From positions 186,001 through 250,000 of the forward strand of contig NZ_JAPHNC010000002.1 in NCBI RefSeq assembly GCF_026241255.1: 64,000 nt of DNA, read 5' to 3'. This document shows, piece after piece, positions 10,550 through 19,203 of the stretch. Made by a program: the position numbers and the translations under genes. How positions within the stretch are numbered: position 1 is the first letter of the stretch; each line of letters starts with the position of its first letter. A model generated the notes under the pieces. The model saw only the letters and a list, made by a program, of their open reading frames with translations, ran no database searches and was not told where the DNA came from. This stretch comes from Helicobacter sp. MIT 21-1697. Lineage in GTDB: Bacteria > Campylobacterota > Campylobacteria > Campylobacterales > Helicobacteraceae.

Positions 10550-11137
10550 TTAAAGACTAAAATCATAATAGCTTATACTCACATAAAATGATTGTGTATC
10601 AAAATGTTCTCCAAGCAACTTCTTACTTTTTTCATTAAATCCACGCGTATAACCCACACTTAAACCATAGCCTTGCGCTATATCAACAAACATCTCCGCA
10701 CGCGCAATACCACCATAAATATTGTATTGTTCTTTAGGATCTGCCATAGCAAGATTACCCATTTCAAATCCTCCGCCAACAAACGCAATTACTCGCCCAC
10801 CAAAGAATCTATACCCAATTTGCCCACCTAAAGAAAAATTATATAATCCATTTTTATTTTCACGACCTGCGCTCCCATCAATCCACGCATTAAGAAGCAA
10901 GTTTTTTTGCTCTGTGAGTATCAAGCCTCGTTTTAAGCCAAAAAGCATTGCATTGCGAGTGCTTTTATAATCTTGTAACACTTCATTGCTTTGCACACCT
11001 GTGATAGTAGAATGCAACCAACCAATATTGAGACTTCCAAAACTATGAGAGGAAACAGGTGCTGGAGTAAAATCAATACCCCATACCAAACTCAAATTGA
11101 TGACATTTAGAATAATGAGATTCTGTAATAATTTCAA
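10550..11137 (-). CDS. Putative outer-membrane beta-barrel protein
   Basis: I do not recognise a named family. The 195-residue protein has an N-terminal hydrophobic signal (about residues 6-20, ending near VWG). Alternating short amphipathic stretches rich in Gly, Tyr and Phe follow, as in small beta-barrels (IGYRFFGGRVIAFVGGGFEMG). The C-terminus SFYVSISYYDFSL is near-canonical for outer-membrane insertion. The start is a TTG at 11137 with a GGGGG Shine-Dalgarno-like run just upstream, three bases after the end of rhpA. It is probably co-transcribed with the helicase and surface located. Confidence 0.6.
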   Translation of the reverse strand: MKLLQNLIILNVINLSLVWGIDFTPAPVSSHSFGSLNIGWLHSTITGVQSNEVLQDYKSTRNAMLFGLKRGLILTEQKNLLLNAWIDGSAGRENKNGLYNFSLGGQIGYRFFGGRVIAFVGGGFEMGNLAMADPKEQYNIYGGIARAEMFVDIAQGYGLSVGYTRGFNEKSKKLLGEHFDTQSFYVSISYYDFSL

Positions 11138-11140
11138 TAT

Positions 11141-12691
11141 TTACCCCCAAATGCTATCTGTGTAGGGTTGACTTTTATCAATATTATCATATCGCCTATT
11201 ACTTTTATTCCCTTTACTACCCCGCGCATTGTTTTTAGTAACATTGCGTGTATTCCCTGTAAATTTTTTATTAGATTTTTTAGGTTGCTCACTTTCATAG
11301 CTTTCTTCTAGCTTAGCTATTTGTTCTTTACTCAAACCAATTTTAAATGTGCTGTTTTTTTCTAAATGCAGTGAAATAAGTTTAAGGCAAAGCTGCGTAG
11401 TATCTATTTTGTCTTTGAGTTTTTCATAAATAGCCACCGATTTATCGTTAATCTTTATGTGTGAAAGTTCTTGTGAAAATGCGTCATCACTATATTCTTG
11501 CGCTATTTCACAAAGTTTGAGTTTAGCTTTAGTAATTTGCTTAATCTTACTTAAATCTTTATATTCAAGCGGTGTGGCAAGGGTAACTGCCACCCCCTTT
11601 TTACCTGCGCGTCCTGTGCGTCCTATGCGATGCACATAGCTCTCTGGATTGAGCGGTATATGATAATTAAACACGTGACTTACATCACTTATGTCTAATC
11701 CACGAGATGCAACATCGGTGGCAACAAGAATTTCAATTTTATTTTCTCTAAAAGCTTTAATCGCTTCTCGTCTATCCCACTGCTCCATATCTCCGTGCAA
11801 GGCTATGGCTTTAAATCCACGATTTGCAAGTCTTATAGCTAACGCATCAGCCTCTTTTTTCATACGCGTAAAAATAATGCTTTTTGTAGGGTTTTGTGTT
11901 TCAATTAAGCGCACGATCGCTTCATCACGTTCACCCTCATTGATAATATAATACTGCTGTTCAATATCTTGATTTGTAACATCTGTGGGAGTAATTTTTA
12001 CAAAAGCAGGTTCATTAAGTATTTTCATTGCTAAAGCTTTAATAGGCTCTGGCATAGTAGCTGAAAAAAGTAAAGTCTGACGCGTATTGGGCAAAAATTT
12101 GAAAATTTCCTCAATATCATCTAAAAAGCCCATATCAAGCATTTCATCACTCTCATCAAGCACAACAATTTGAGGTGAAAAATGCGCGATTCTACCATTT
12201 TGCAAGTGATCAAGTAACCTCCCGGGTGTAGCCACCATTGCTTTAGGTTTTTTTTCAAGTAAATCACATTGCCGTTTAATACTCTGTCCTCCATACATAC
12301 AAATCGTCCTAATTCGCCCAAACCGCCCTAATTTAAGAATCTCTTCGCTAATTTGCATAGCAAGTTCTCTTGTAGGAGTGATAATAAGTGCTTCAATGTC
12401 TTTATTGCGATTTAAGGCATTAAGAATAGGTATAGCAAACGCAGCTGTTTTGCCCGTACCTGTTTGAGCCTGTGCAATGAGGTCTTTGCCTTGTAAAATA
12501 ATGGGTATGCTTTGAGCTTGCACTGGACTAGGTGTACTAAATCCTGCTTCTTTAATACCCTTTAATACAAAATCTTTAAGCCCAAATGTATCAAAACTTT
12601 GTTCATTTTGTTTATGTTTTAATTTTAACCCTTGTTTCGCTACTGCACTTGGGGACTCTTCTGATTGTTGCGTGCGAGAATCGTTATCCAT
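11141..12691 (-). CDS. rhpA: DEAD-box RNA helicase (RhpA-like)
   Basis: An ATP-dependent RNA helicase; in H. pylori the single DEAD-box protein RhpA partners RNase J in RNA decay. The 516-residue protein has the Q motif (FSTPSPVQAQSIP), motif I AQTGTGKT, Ia PTRELA, motif II read as DESD instead of DEAD, motif III SAT, ARG-rich motif V (VATDVASRGLDI) and VI HRIGRTGRAG. The long basic C-terminal tail (residues about 455-516, rich in Lys/Asn/Arg) is typical of RNA binding. From memory the H. pylori protein also carries DESD, so this is likely a lineage trait, not damage. The gene diverges from ccdA. Confidence 0.9.
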   Translation of the reverse strand: MDNDSRTQQSEESPSAVAKQGLKLKHKQNEQSFDTFGLKDFVLKGIKEAGFSTPSPVQAQSIPIILQGKDLIAQAQTGTGKTAAFAIPILNALNRNKDIEALIITPTRELAMQISEEILKLGRFGRIRTICMYGGQSIKRQCDLLEKKPKAMVATPGRLLDHLQNGRIAHFSPQIVVLDESDEMLDMGFLDDIEEIFKFLPNTRQTLLFSATMPEPIKALAMKILNEPAFVKITPTDVTNQDIEQQYYIINEGERDEAIVRLIETQNPTKSIIFTRMKKEADALAIRLANRGFKAIALHGDMEQWDRREAIKAFRENKIEILVATDVASRGLDISDVSHVFNYHIPLNPESYVHRIGRTGRAGKKGVAVTLATPLEYKDLSKIKQITKAKLKLCEIAQEYSDDAFSQELSHIKINDKSVAIYEKLKDKIDTTQLCLKLISLHLEKNSTFKIGLSKEQIAKLEESYESEQPKKSNKKFTGNTRNVTKNNARGSKGNKSNRRYDNIDKSQPYTDSIWG

Positions 12692-12752
12692 TCATTTTGC
12701 CTTGCATAAGTGAAGTATCCCAATTTTTATTGATTTGGAATTTTAAAGCCCG

Positions 12753-12818
12753 ATTATAACAGATTTTTGCTCTTTTAAAATTGAAATTTACAAAAATATT
12801 ATTGCACTTAGATATAAT
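12753..12818. promoter_or_regulatory. Divergent -10 boxes for rhpA (-) and the ccdA operon (+)
   Basis: ATTATA at 12753-12758 reads TATAAT on the minus strand, about 60 bases before the rhpA start. TATAAT at 12813-12818 on the plus strand is preceded by TTAGA and lies about 30 bases before the GTG of ccdA. The plus-strand box would drive the long gene series that follows. No -35 is evident, as is usual in Helicobacter. Confidence 0.5.
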
Positions 12819-12847
12819 ACACCACATTCAAAGGATAAAGGATAAAG

Positions 12848-13567
12848 GTGAATCTTGAAAATGCCCTAATGATACTCTATAATAATATGCCTTTTGGAGC
12901 GAGTTTCCTCGCTGGAATCCTCACCTTTTTAAGCCCTTGTATTTTACCCCTTATCCCCCCTTATATTTCTTATATCTCTGGCGTAAGTATCCGTGATTTA
13001 CATAGCAAAAATACTGCACACAAATCTCATATTGTTTTTACTTCATTACTTTTTATTGCTGGATTTTCTTTTGTATTTATCACATTAGGAATTTTCGCCT
13101 CAACAGCATTTGGCACTTTTCTTATTTCATCGTGGATGCATTATATTGCAGGAGGAATTATCATTATTTTTGGGATACATTTTTTATTTCCCTTTAGGCT
13201 TCATTTTTTATACAAAAGCATTCAATATGATTTGAACTTTGCACGTTTTGGATTTCTTTCTCCTTTTGTACTTGGAGTTGGTTTTAGTATCGGTTGGAGT
13301 CCGTGTGTTGGTCCTATCCTCACCTCAATCCTTACTCTCTCACTTCTTAATCCCTCATATGCACTTTGGCTTATGATATGCTATTCTGCAGGATTGGGTT
13401 TAGCATTTTTGCTTGTAGCAGTTTTTGTTGATGCGGGATTAAATCTCCTGAAAAAACTTACTCCCTTTTTAAGAGTGATAGAAATTATTTCGGGGCTATT
13501 GCTTATACTCATTGGTATGCTCATTATTGTGCAAAAAACCGATTTTTTGCTCTTTTTATTTTCTTAA
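12848..13567 (+). CDS. ccdA: CcdA/DsbD-type cytochrome c biogenesis membrane protein
   Basis: CcdA carries reducing equivalents across the inner membrane for cytochrome c maturation. The 239-residue protein has six hydrophobic segments. The conserved cysteine blocks are FLSPCILPLIPPYISYISG (about residues 31-49) and GWSPCVGPIL (about 154-163), which form the redox pair of the family. The start is GTG at 12848, chosen because AAAGGATAAAG lies just before it; internal ATGs would trim 7 to 14 residues. In H. pylori the ccdA-like gene also precedes a pyrC-like gene and an amidohydrolase. Confidence 0.87.
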   Translation: MNLENALMILYNNMPFGASFLAGILTFLSPCILPLIPPYISYISGVSIRDLHSKNTAHKSHIVFTSLLFIAGFSFVFITLGIFASTAFGTFLISSWMHYIAGGIIIIFGIHFLFPFRLHFLYKSIQYDLNFARFGFLSPFVLGVGFSIGWSPCVGPILTSILTLSLLNPSYALWLMICYSAGLGLAFLLVAVFVDAGLNLLKKLTPFLRVIEIISGLLLILIGMLIIVQKTDFLLFLFS

Positions 13568-13577
13568 GGAGGCTGAA

Positions 13578-14840
13578 ATGCTTTTTAAAAATGCGACACT
13601 TTGCGATTATCAAGGCATAAAAAAAGCTGATTTGCGCACACAAAATGGCTTTATCACAGATATTGGCTCACTCCAAGCCCTAAAAGATGAAAACATATAC
13701 GATGTGGAGGATAAACTTTTATTCCCCGCAATGATTGATCTTAATATTGCACCAAAGAGCCTTTCTCTCTCACGCAAGAATCTCCTCGCACTTGCACAAA
13801 AAGCTTTAAAGGGAGGAGTAGGTAGCATTTTGCTCTACCCCCATACAAGTCCTTCTTGTAGTGAAAATGGCTCTATTGAACTCATTAAAAGCCTCAATAA
13901 AGAATCCCCTATTCATTTATTGCCTGCTATTAATCCGCTTGATTCTCAAGGTAAATTAAGCGATATTAGCACATTACATAACAATGGTGGAAAAGCGATT
14001 TTCACACGAAGCGATATTGATGCACACAATCTTATGAGTATTGCTCAATATGCACAAATGCTTCATATACCGCTCATATGCTTTTGTCAGGATAAATCTG
14101 TGGCTGATGGCGTGATGAATGAGGGAATTTTAAGTGCTTCGCTTGGGCTTCCTTCTATCCCTGCATATAGCCAAACCAAAGAAGTTGCTAAGATTGCTGA
14201 AATGTTTAAAAATGTGCCAATTAAGCTTATTTTTGATACTTTAGTTTATCCGCGTAGTTTTGAAATACTCCAATCCTTTAAAGCTACTTACAACAAAGAT
14301 TCTATGCAATTTACAGAAAATCCACAATTTTTCACTCAAACTTCCATTCATCACCTTATTTTAGATGAGGGTTTATGTGAAAACTACAATACAGCAGCCA
14401 AGCTCAATCCGCCACTTGTGGATAAAAATGCTCAATCTCAACTCATTGAAATGCTACAAAATGGACATATTGACACGCTCACAAGTCTTCAATGTGCAGA
14501 TTTTAACTCCAAAAAAGACCAAGTTTTTGAGTTAGCGAGCTTCGGGGTAGATGCGCTTGAAGTGTATTTTTCACTGCTTTATACTTATTTGCATAAAAGC
14601 TATGATATTTCACTACCGCTTATTTCACAGCTTACAAGTTACACTCCTGCACAGATTCTTAGCCTTAATAAAGGTGCATTGCAAAAGGGTAAAATCGCTG
14701 AACTCTTTATTGTCAATCCTCACGCACATTTTACATTAAATGACACTTTCTCGCCATATCATCAGCATAAACTTTATGGTAAAATTGAAGCATTTTTAAG
14801 CAATGAAACGCTTTATACTCCACATACTAAGGAATCATAA
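13578..14840 (+). CDS. Dihydroorotase-like protein lacking the metal-binding site (PyrC'-type)
   Basis: The 420-residue protein has the overall dihydroorotase shape: N-terminal composite-sheet strand, a barrel, the AAKLNPPL(V) motif and a C-terminal GKIAELFIVN segment. The metal ligands are missing. The usual HxH after strand 1 reads IDLNIAP (about residues 56-62), the HAED loop reads CFCQD, and the HxSH segment reads KLIFDTLVY. Catalysis is therefore unlikely. Known inactive homologues (PyrC') serve as scaffolds for aspartate transcarbamoylase; whether this one does is inference. A strong AAGGAGG lies before the ATG at 13578. Its stop overlaps the mscS start (TAATG). Confidence 0.75.
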   Translation: MLFKNATLCDYQGIKKADLRTQNGFITDIGSLQALKDENIYDVEDKLLFPAMIDLNIAPKSLSLSRKNLLALAQKALKGGVGSILLYPHTSPSCSENGSIELIKSLNKESPIHLLPAINPLDSQGKLSDISTLHNNGGKAIFTRSDIDAHNLMSIAQYAQMLHIPLICFCQDKSVADGVMNEGILSASLGLPSIPAYSQTKEVAKIAEMFKNVPIKLIFDTLVYPRSFEILQSFKATYNKDSMQFTENPQFFTQTSIHHLILDEGLCENYNTAAKLNPPLVDKNAQSQLIEMLQNGHIDTLTSLQCADFNSKKDQVFELASFGVDALEVYFSLLYTYLHKSYDISLPLISQLTSYTPAQILSLNKGALQKGKIAELFIVNPHAHFTLNDTFSPYHQHKLYGKIEAFLSNETLYTPHTKES

Positions 14841-15664
14841 TGCAAGAAATTAAAGATTATCTTATAAACTTTCTCCCACAACTTGAACAATTTGGCATCG
14901 GACTTTTAAAAGCTACACTTATCCTTATCGTGGGCTATTATGCCTCGCGTTTTATAGGAAATAAAGTCCGTAAAGCTATTGCAAAAAAAGATGAAATACT
15001 TGCGCGTTTCATTGCGCAAATCATTTTTATTCTCTCACTCGTGGTGATGATTATCGCAGCGCTTGGCACTATGGGTGTGCAAACAAACTCTATTATCGCT
15101 GTGTTAGGCACTGCGGGCGTAGCGATTGCACTTGGGCTTAAAGATTCTCTCTCGTCAGTTGCAAGCGGTATTGTACTTATTATTCTTCGTCCTTTTAAAC
15201 GAGGTGATTTAATTGAAGTGAGTGGTTTAATCGGTAATGTTGAAGCTATCAATCTTTTTACAACCAATCTCCGCTTAAATGACGGCAAATTCGCCATTAT
15301 CCCCAATAGCAATATGGCAACTGCAAATATTATTAACACAACCTACAATGACCAAAGACGCATTGAGCTTATCATTGGCGTGGGATATGAAAGTGATATA
15401 GAATCTGTAAAAAATATCATCATTGAAGTCCTCCAATCTACTCCTGAAGTGGATTTAGAGCAGCCATATTTTATTGGCTTAACCGAACTTGCTTCAAGCT
15501 CTTTAAATTTTACGCTTCGTTTTTGGGTAAAACTTGAATATGGCATCATTAATACACAAAGCAAGGTATTAGAATCTATCAAAACAAACCTTGATAAGAA
15601 TGGCATTGAGATTCCCTATAATAAACTTGATATAAATATCTCACAAGCCCCTAAGGCTAACTAA
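14840..15664 (+). CDS. mscS: Small-conductance mechanosensitive channel (MscS family)
   Basis: MscS channels release solutes under hypo-osmotic shock. The 274-residue protein has three N-terminal membrane helices (about residues 15-37, 56-78 and 82-115). The third is the Gly/Ala-rich pore helix (AVLGTAGVAIALGLKDSLSS), followed by the family signature ILRPFKRGDLIEV.G..G.VE.I and a soluble C-terminal domain with IPNSNMATANIIN. Length is normal for the minimal MscS type. It overlaps the genes on both sides by one base each, so it is part of the operon. Confidence 0.92.
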   Translation: MQEIKDYLINFLPQLEQFGIGLLKATLILIVGYYASRFIGNKVRKAIAKKDEILARFIAQIIFILSLVVMIIAALGTMGVQTNSIIAVLGTAGVAIALGLKDSLSSVASGIVLIILRPFKRGDLIEVSGLIGNVEAINLFTTNLRLNDGKFAIIPNSNMATANIINTTYNDQRRIELIIGVGYESDIESVKNIIIEVLQSTPEVDLEQPYFIGLTELASSSLNFTLRFWVKLEYGIINTQSKVLESIKTNLDKNGIEIPYNKLDINISQAPKAN

Positions 15665-16941
15665 TGTTGCATATTTGGGGGGCGAGAGAAGCATTTATCT
15701 GTGATGAACATTTTTCTATTGTGCATAATGGTGGGATTGCCTTTGAAGAAAATGTAGATAAAATATTGGCTGTGGGCGAATACGATACATTATGCTCACA
15801 ATTTCCTAATGCAAAAATGCAGTTTTTTCCTCAAGGTGTTCTTCTTCCCGCACTCATTAATGCTCATATACATTTTGAATTTGGCGCACATTTTGCACAA
15901 TTTTGTTATGGAGATTTTGGCACTTGGCTTGATAGCCTAATGGATTCACGTGATGAGGTTTTACATATTCAAAATACTTATTTTGAATCTATACTGACAC
16001 AAGGCATAAACGAGCAAATAAACGCAGGTGTAGGAAGTGTGGGGGCAGTGAGCAGCTATGGCTATGATATGTCTGCACTTGCTCTAAGCCCCTTGCGTGT
16101 GGTATATTTTAATGAAGCCATAGGAAGCAATCCAAGTGCTATTGATTTTCTCTATGCCAATATGCTAGAGCGATTAAATAATGCCAAAAACCTTAGCTCT
16201 CCTACTTTTACCCCTGCTATTGCATTGCATTCACCCTATTCACTTCACCCGATAATGGCACAAAAACTCATAGACATAGCCGCCAAAGACAAACTACCAC
16301 TTTCAACACATTTTTTAGAATCCGCACACGAGCGAGAATGGCTTACCCAAAATAGCGGATATTTTAAAACATTTTTTCAAAGATTCTTTCATATTGAGAA
16401 TCCACAAAGCTTTTACTCGCCTCAAAGTTTTTTAGATATGCTCTCTCCCCTTAGAGATACGCCACTTTCACTTACGCATTGCTTACATATAAAAGAAGAA
16501 GAAGCAAAAAGCATAGAATCGTTACAAGCCTCTATCATCACTTGCCCTCGTAGTAATCGCCTTTTAAACAATGCCTTTTTTTCGCGCTCTCATTTACATA
16601 ATAAACAAATCCCTCTTGCGCTTGGCACAGATGGCAAAAGCTCAAATAATAATGTCAATCTTCTTGATGAATTACGCGTCAGCCTCTATGCGTATCCTCA
16701 AGAGGATATACTTGCTCTTGCCAAATCATTACTTTTAAGTGCCACACTCTATGGAGCAAAGGCTTTGGGACTCAATAATGGCACACTAAGTGAGGGTAAA
16801 AATGTGGATTTTGCTATTTTTGAATTTAGCCAACCTTTATTTTATCCTAACCAATCTCGCCCTAATCAATCACCTTTGCAGTTTATTCTCCACGCCAAAA
16901 CGCCCTCTCATCTTTATATCAACGCAAAGGCAGTGCTATGA
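15664..16941 (+). CDS. mqnX: Metal-dependent amidohydrolase, probable aminodeoxyfutalosine deaminase
   Basis: The 425-residue protein belongs to the amidohydrolase superfamily. It has the HxH pair in LINAHIHFEFGA (about residues 68-79), HFLESAHERE, LTHCLHI and the final metal/catalytic aspartate in LGTDGKSSNN. The H. pylori neighbour-equivalent (behind ccdA and the pyrC-like gene) is annotated as a chlorohydrolase. In Campylobacterota this family is thought to deaminate 6-aminodeoxyfutalosine in the futalosine route to menaquinone. The assignment is from family and context; a different purine deaminase role cannot be excluded. It overlaps mscS by one base and the phosphatase gene by four. Confidence 0.75.
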   Translation: MLHIWGAREAFICDEHFSIVHNGGIAFEENVDKILAVGEYDTLCSQFPNAKMQFFPQGVLLPALINAHIHFEFGAHFAQFCYGDFGTWLDSLMDSRDEVLHIQNTYFESILTQGINEQINAGVGSVGAVSSYGYDMSALALSPLRVVYFNEAIGSNPSAIDFLYANMLERLNNAKNLSSPTFTPAIALHSPYSLHPIMAQKLIDIAAKDKLPLSTHFLESAHEREWLTQNSGYFKTFFQRFFHIENPQSFYSPQSFLDMLSPLRDTPLSLTHCLHIKEEEAKSIESLQASIITCPRSNRLLNNAFFSRSHLHNKQIPLALGTDGKSSNNNVNLLDELRVSLYAYPQEDILALAKSLLLSATLYGAKALGLNNGTLSEGKNVDFAIFEFSQPLFYPNQSRPNQSPLQFILHAKTPSHLYINAKAVL

Positions 16942-17444
16942 AATCTCCCAAACCTCTCCAAAGCATACTTTTTGTGTGTTTAGGCAATATTTGCCGCTCT
17001 CCTTTGGCTCAAGGCATAGCACGACATATCACACAACAACATCATCTCAATATAGAGCTAGATTCTGCAGGGACTAGCGGGTGGCATATTGATGAAGAAC
17101 CCTGTGCTGGTTCGCGTTATATAGCTAAAAAGCACGGATTTAGCATTGATGATTTACGAGGCAGACGCGTCAGTGTGTATGCTGATGATACATTTGATTT
17201 GATTATTGCCCTTGATAAGAGTAATTATGCTGATTTACTCGCACTTGGCTTTGATAAGGCAAAGGTCAAAAAGCTTGGTGAATTTGGATTAAAAGGAGCA
17301 GATATTCCTGACCCCTATACTTATAAAGATATGGAGGGTTTTGAACGCATATATCAAATGATATATCTTTGTGTGCATAATCTACTCTCTATACACTATC
17401 CTGTGATAGAATCTCCCTATAATACTCCCTCCACAAAAGAATAA
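16938..17444 (+). CDS. Low-molecular-weight protein-tyrosine phosphatase
   Basis: LMW phosphatases dephosphorylate tyrosine (or arginine) residues. The 168-residue protein has the catalytic loop VCLGNICRSP (Cys-x5-Arg-Ser; about residues 13-22), the SAGTSGWHI segment and the general-acid aspartate in IPDPYTY. It has about 10-15 extra C-terminal residues compared with typical 155-residue members. The start overlaps the amidohydrolase stop (ATGA). The substrate is unknown. Confidence 0.92.
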   Translation: MKSPKPLQSILFVCLGNICRSPLAQGIARHITQQHHLNIELDSAGTSGWHIDEEPCAGSRYIAKKHGFSIDDLRGRRVSVYADDTFDLIIALDKSNYADLLALGFDKAKVKKLGEFGLKGADIPDPYTYKDMEGFERIYQMIYLCVHNLLSIHYPVIESPYNTPSTKE

Positions 17445-17454
17445 AAGGATAAAT

Positions 17455-17838
17455 ATGACAATCACACTCTATGGAATCAAAACTTGCGGAAGTGTCAAAA
17501 AAGCAATCATACTCCTTGAAAAACACTCAATCCCCTTTACATTTATAGACTTAAAAACTCACACGCCAAGTAGAGAACAACTCGCCCTATGGATTGAACA
17601 AAAAGGCATAAAAATCGTGCTTAATACCAAAGGCACAACCTATAAAAATCTCAAAAAAGATGGAAAAATTGCTGATACGATATTAGATTCTACACTTCAA
17701 ATACAAATTGATACGCTCTTTGCTGTGCCTATGCTCCTTAAACGTCCCATTATTACAAGTGATGAAAGTCTCATTATTGGCTACGATGAGAGTGCTATCT
17801 TAAATCTCATTCATATTTTTCAGCAGAGGAAGCTGTAA
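17455..17838 (+). CDS. ArsC/Spx/YffB-family thioredoxin-fold protein
   Basis: The 127-residue protein follows the ArsC-like fold: ITLYGIKTCGSVKKA (single cysteine near residue 11), then FTFIDLKTHTPSREQL and a C-terminal RPIITSDESLIIGYDES. The glycine and serine after the cysteine, and the lack of the extra arginines of true arsenate reductases, place it nearer the YffB/Spx branch, whose function is mostly unproven. It lies 10 bases after the phosphatase and directly abuts the NlpC/P60 gene, with the purine-rich GAGGAAG before the latter inside its end. Confidence 0.8.
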   Translation: MTITLYGIKTCGSVKKAIILLEKHSIPFTFIDLKTHTPSREQLALWIEQKGIKIVLNTKGTTYKNLKKDGKIADTILDSTLQIQIDTLFAVPMLLKRPIITSDESLIIGYDESAILNLIHIFQQRKL

Positions 17839-19203
17839 ATGAAATCCTGCCATATCATATTTGCTGTTCTTTTTGCTTTGGGTTTAAATGCTTGTGCGGA
17901 TAAAATTATCCCAAGTGCTCAAGTCAAAGATTTGCAAAGCTTTCCCCAAGATGCACTTTTTTATCTCCCCACAGATAAAGAGATAAAATCTAAATACGAT
18001 GATAAGGCTCTTTTGTCCTTTAAAAAAGATTATTTGCAAAAATATTTTTCCCCTTGGCAGCAAAAGCCAAATCCAAAGAAAAACGAAGTGTTTTGGATTC
18101 TTCCCTCACTCCAAAATATCGCCACAGACAAAGGCAAAATAAAAAGCTATGGTGAGAATCTCCAAGAAATAAGTGCGCAAGAAGCAAAAGAACTCATAGA
18201 TTCTATGAATCTTAGCACTTACCCAAACCAAAATCAAAAAGCCATTATCACCACTACAACTTCAGTGCGTGCAGTGCCTACAAACAAGCCTTTATTTAAT
18301 AAGCCAAATGGCTATCCATTTGATAGGTGGCAAAATTCCCTTATCTTTGCCAACACACCTGTGCTTATTACACATACAAGCAAAGATAAACAATGGGTGC
18401 ATATTCAATCTAGCTTTGTTTATGGCTGGATAGAATCTCAACATCTCGCCACACTCACTCAAGAGCAAGTAAAAGAAATACAAGACTACACACATTATGT
18501 AAGCCCTACTATTGATAAGATTCCCTTGGTTGATTCTCATCAAAACTTCATCACTCAAGCGCGTATTGGACAGATTTTTCCTGTATATGGCACACAGCTT
18601 AAGCAAAGCGTTGGTATTGCAATATATGCGCGCTTACCCAATGGCAAAGCTCAAAGAGAGCAAAGCTTTATCTCACCCGAAAAGGCTAAATCTTTCCCAA
18701 GAAAACTAGATTCTCAAGCTATTGCTTCAACAATTAATGCAATGATGGGACAAAAATATGGTTGGGGTGGATTCTTAGAAAGTCGTGATTGTTCAGCCTT
18801 TATCCGCGATATTTTTGCGCGATTTGGCTTACATCTCCCGCGAAATTCTAAAGCTCAAGTCTATTATGGTAAAAATCAAATTGATTTAAGCAAATTTAAT
18901 CGCAAGGAGAAAGAAGCCTTTATTATTGCCAATGCCACACCTTATCAAAGCATTCTTTGGCTACAAGGACATATTATGCTCTATATTGGAACATATCAAG
19001 GTAAAGCCATTGTCGCACATAGCGCGTGGAGCGTAACCACAGGCAAAAGATATGAAAATATGCTTGGTGGAGTTGTCATTACTTCCTTGTATGCAGGAGA
19101 TGAACATAATGGATTTTTTGCACAATCTGATTTACTCATTGATAGAATCCAAGCTATGTCTGACCTTTCACAGCTTGCAGAAAAGATAAAAGGGCGTCAA
19201 TGA
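17839..19203 (+). CDS. SH3-domain NlpC/P60 (C40) peptidoglycan hydrolase, lipoprotein
   Basis: A predicted lipoprotein that cuts peptidoglycan peptide cross-links. The signal peptide ends in the lipobox LNAC (Cys near residue 19). Bacterial SH3-type segments lie at about residues 130-200 and 220-275 (TTTSVRAVPTNKP; WVHIQSSFVYGWIESQHL). The C-terminal NlpC/P60 domain starts GQKYGWGG and has catalytic Cys in LESRDCSAFIRD (about residue 318), GHIMLYIG and a later His. The 454 residues match SH3-SH3-NlpC/P60 enzymes of Campylobacterota. It overlaps znuA by four bases (ATGA). Confidence 0.88.
   Translation: MKSCHIIFAVLFALGLNACADKIIPSAQVKDLQSFPQDALFYLPTDKEIKSKYDDKALLSFKKDYLQKYFSPWQQKPNPKKNEVFWILPSLQNIATDKGKIKSYGENLQEISAQEAKELIDSMNLSTYPNQNQKAIITTTTSVRAVPTNKPLFNKPNGYPFDRWQNSLIFANTPVLITHTSKDKQWVHIQSSFVYGWIESQHLATLTQEQVKEIQDYTHYVSPTIDKIPLVDSHQNFITQARIGQIFPVYGTQLKQSVGIAIYARLPNGKAQREQSFISPEKAKSFPRKLDSQAIASTINAMMGQKYGWGGFLESRDCSAFIRDIFARFGLHLPRNSKAQVYYGKNQIDLSKFNRKEKEAFIIANATPYQSILWLQGHIMLYIGTYQGKAIVAHSAWSVTTGKRYENMLGGVVITSLYAGDEHNGFFAQSDLLIDRIQAMSDLSQLAEKIKGRQ

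Noticed and set aside
17455-17838. Arsenate reductase annotation
   Set aside because: Only the general ArsC-like fold and one cysteine are visible; no ars genes nearby and the catalytic arginines are not evident.
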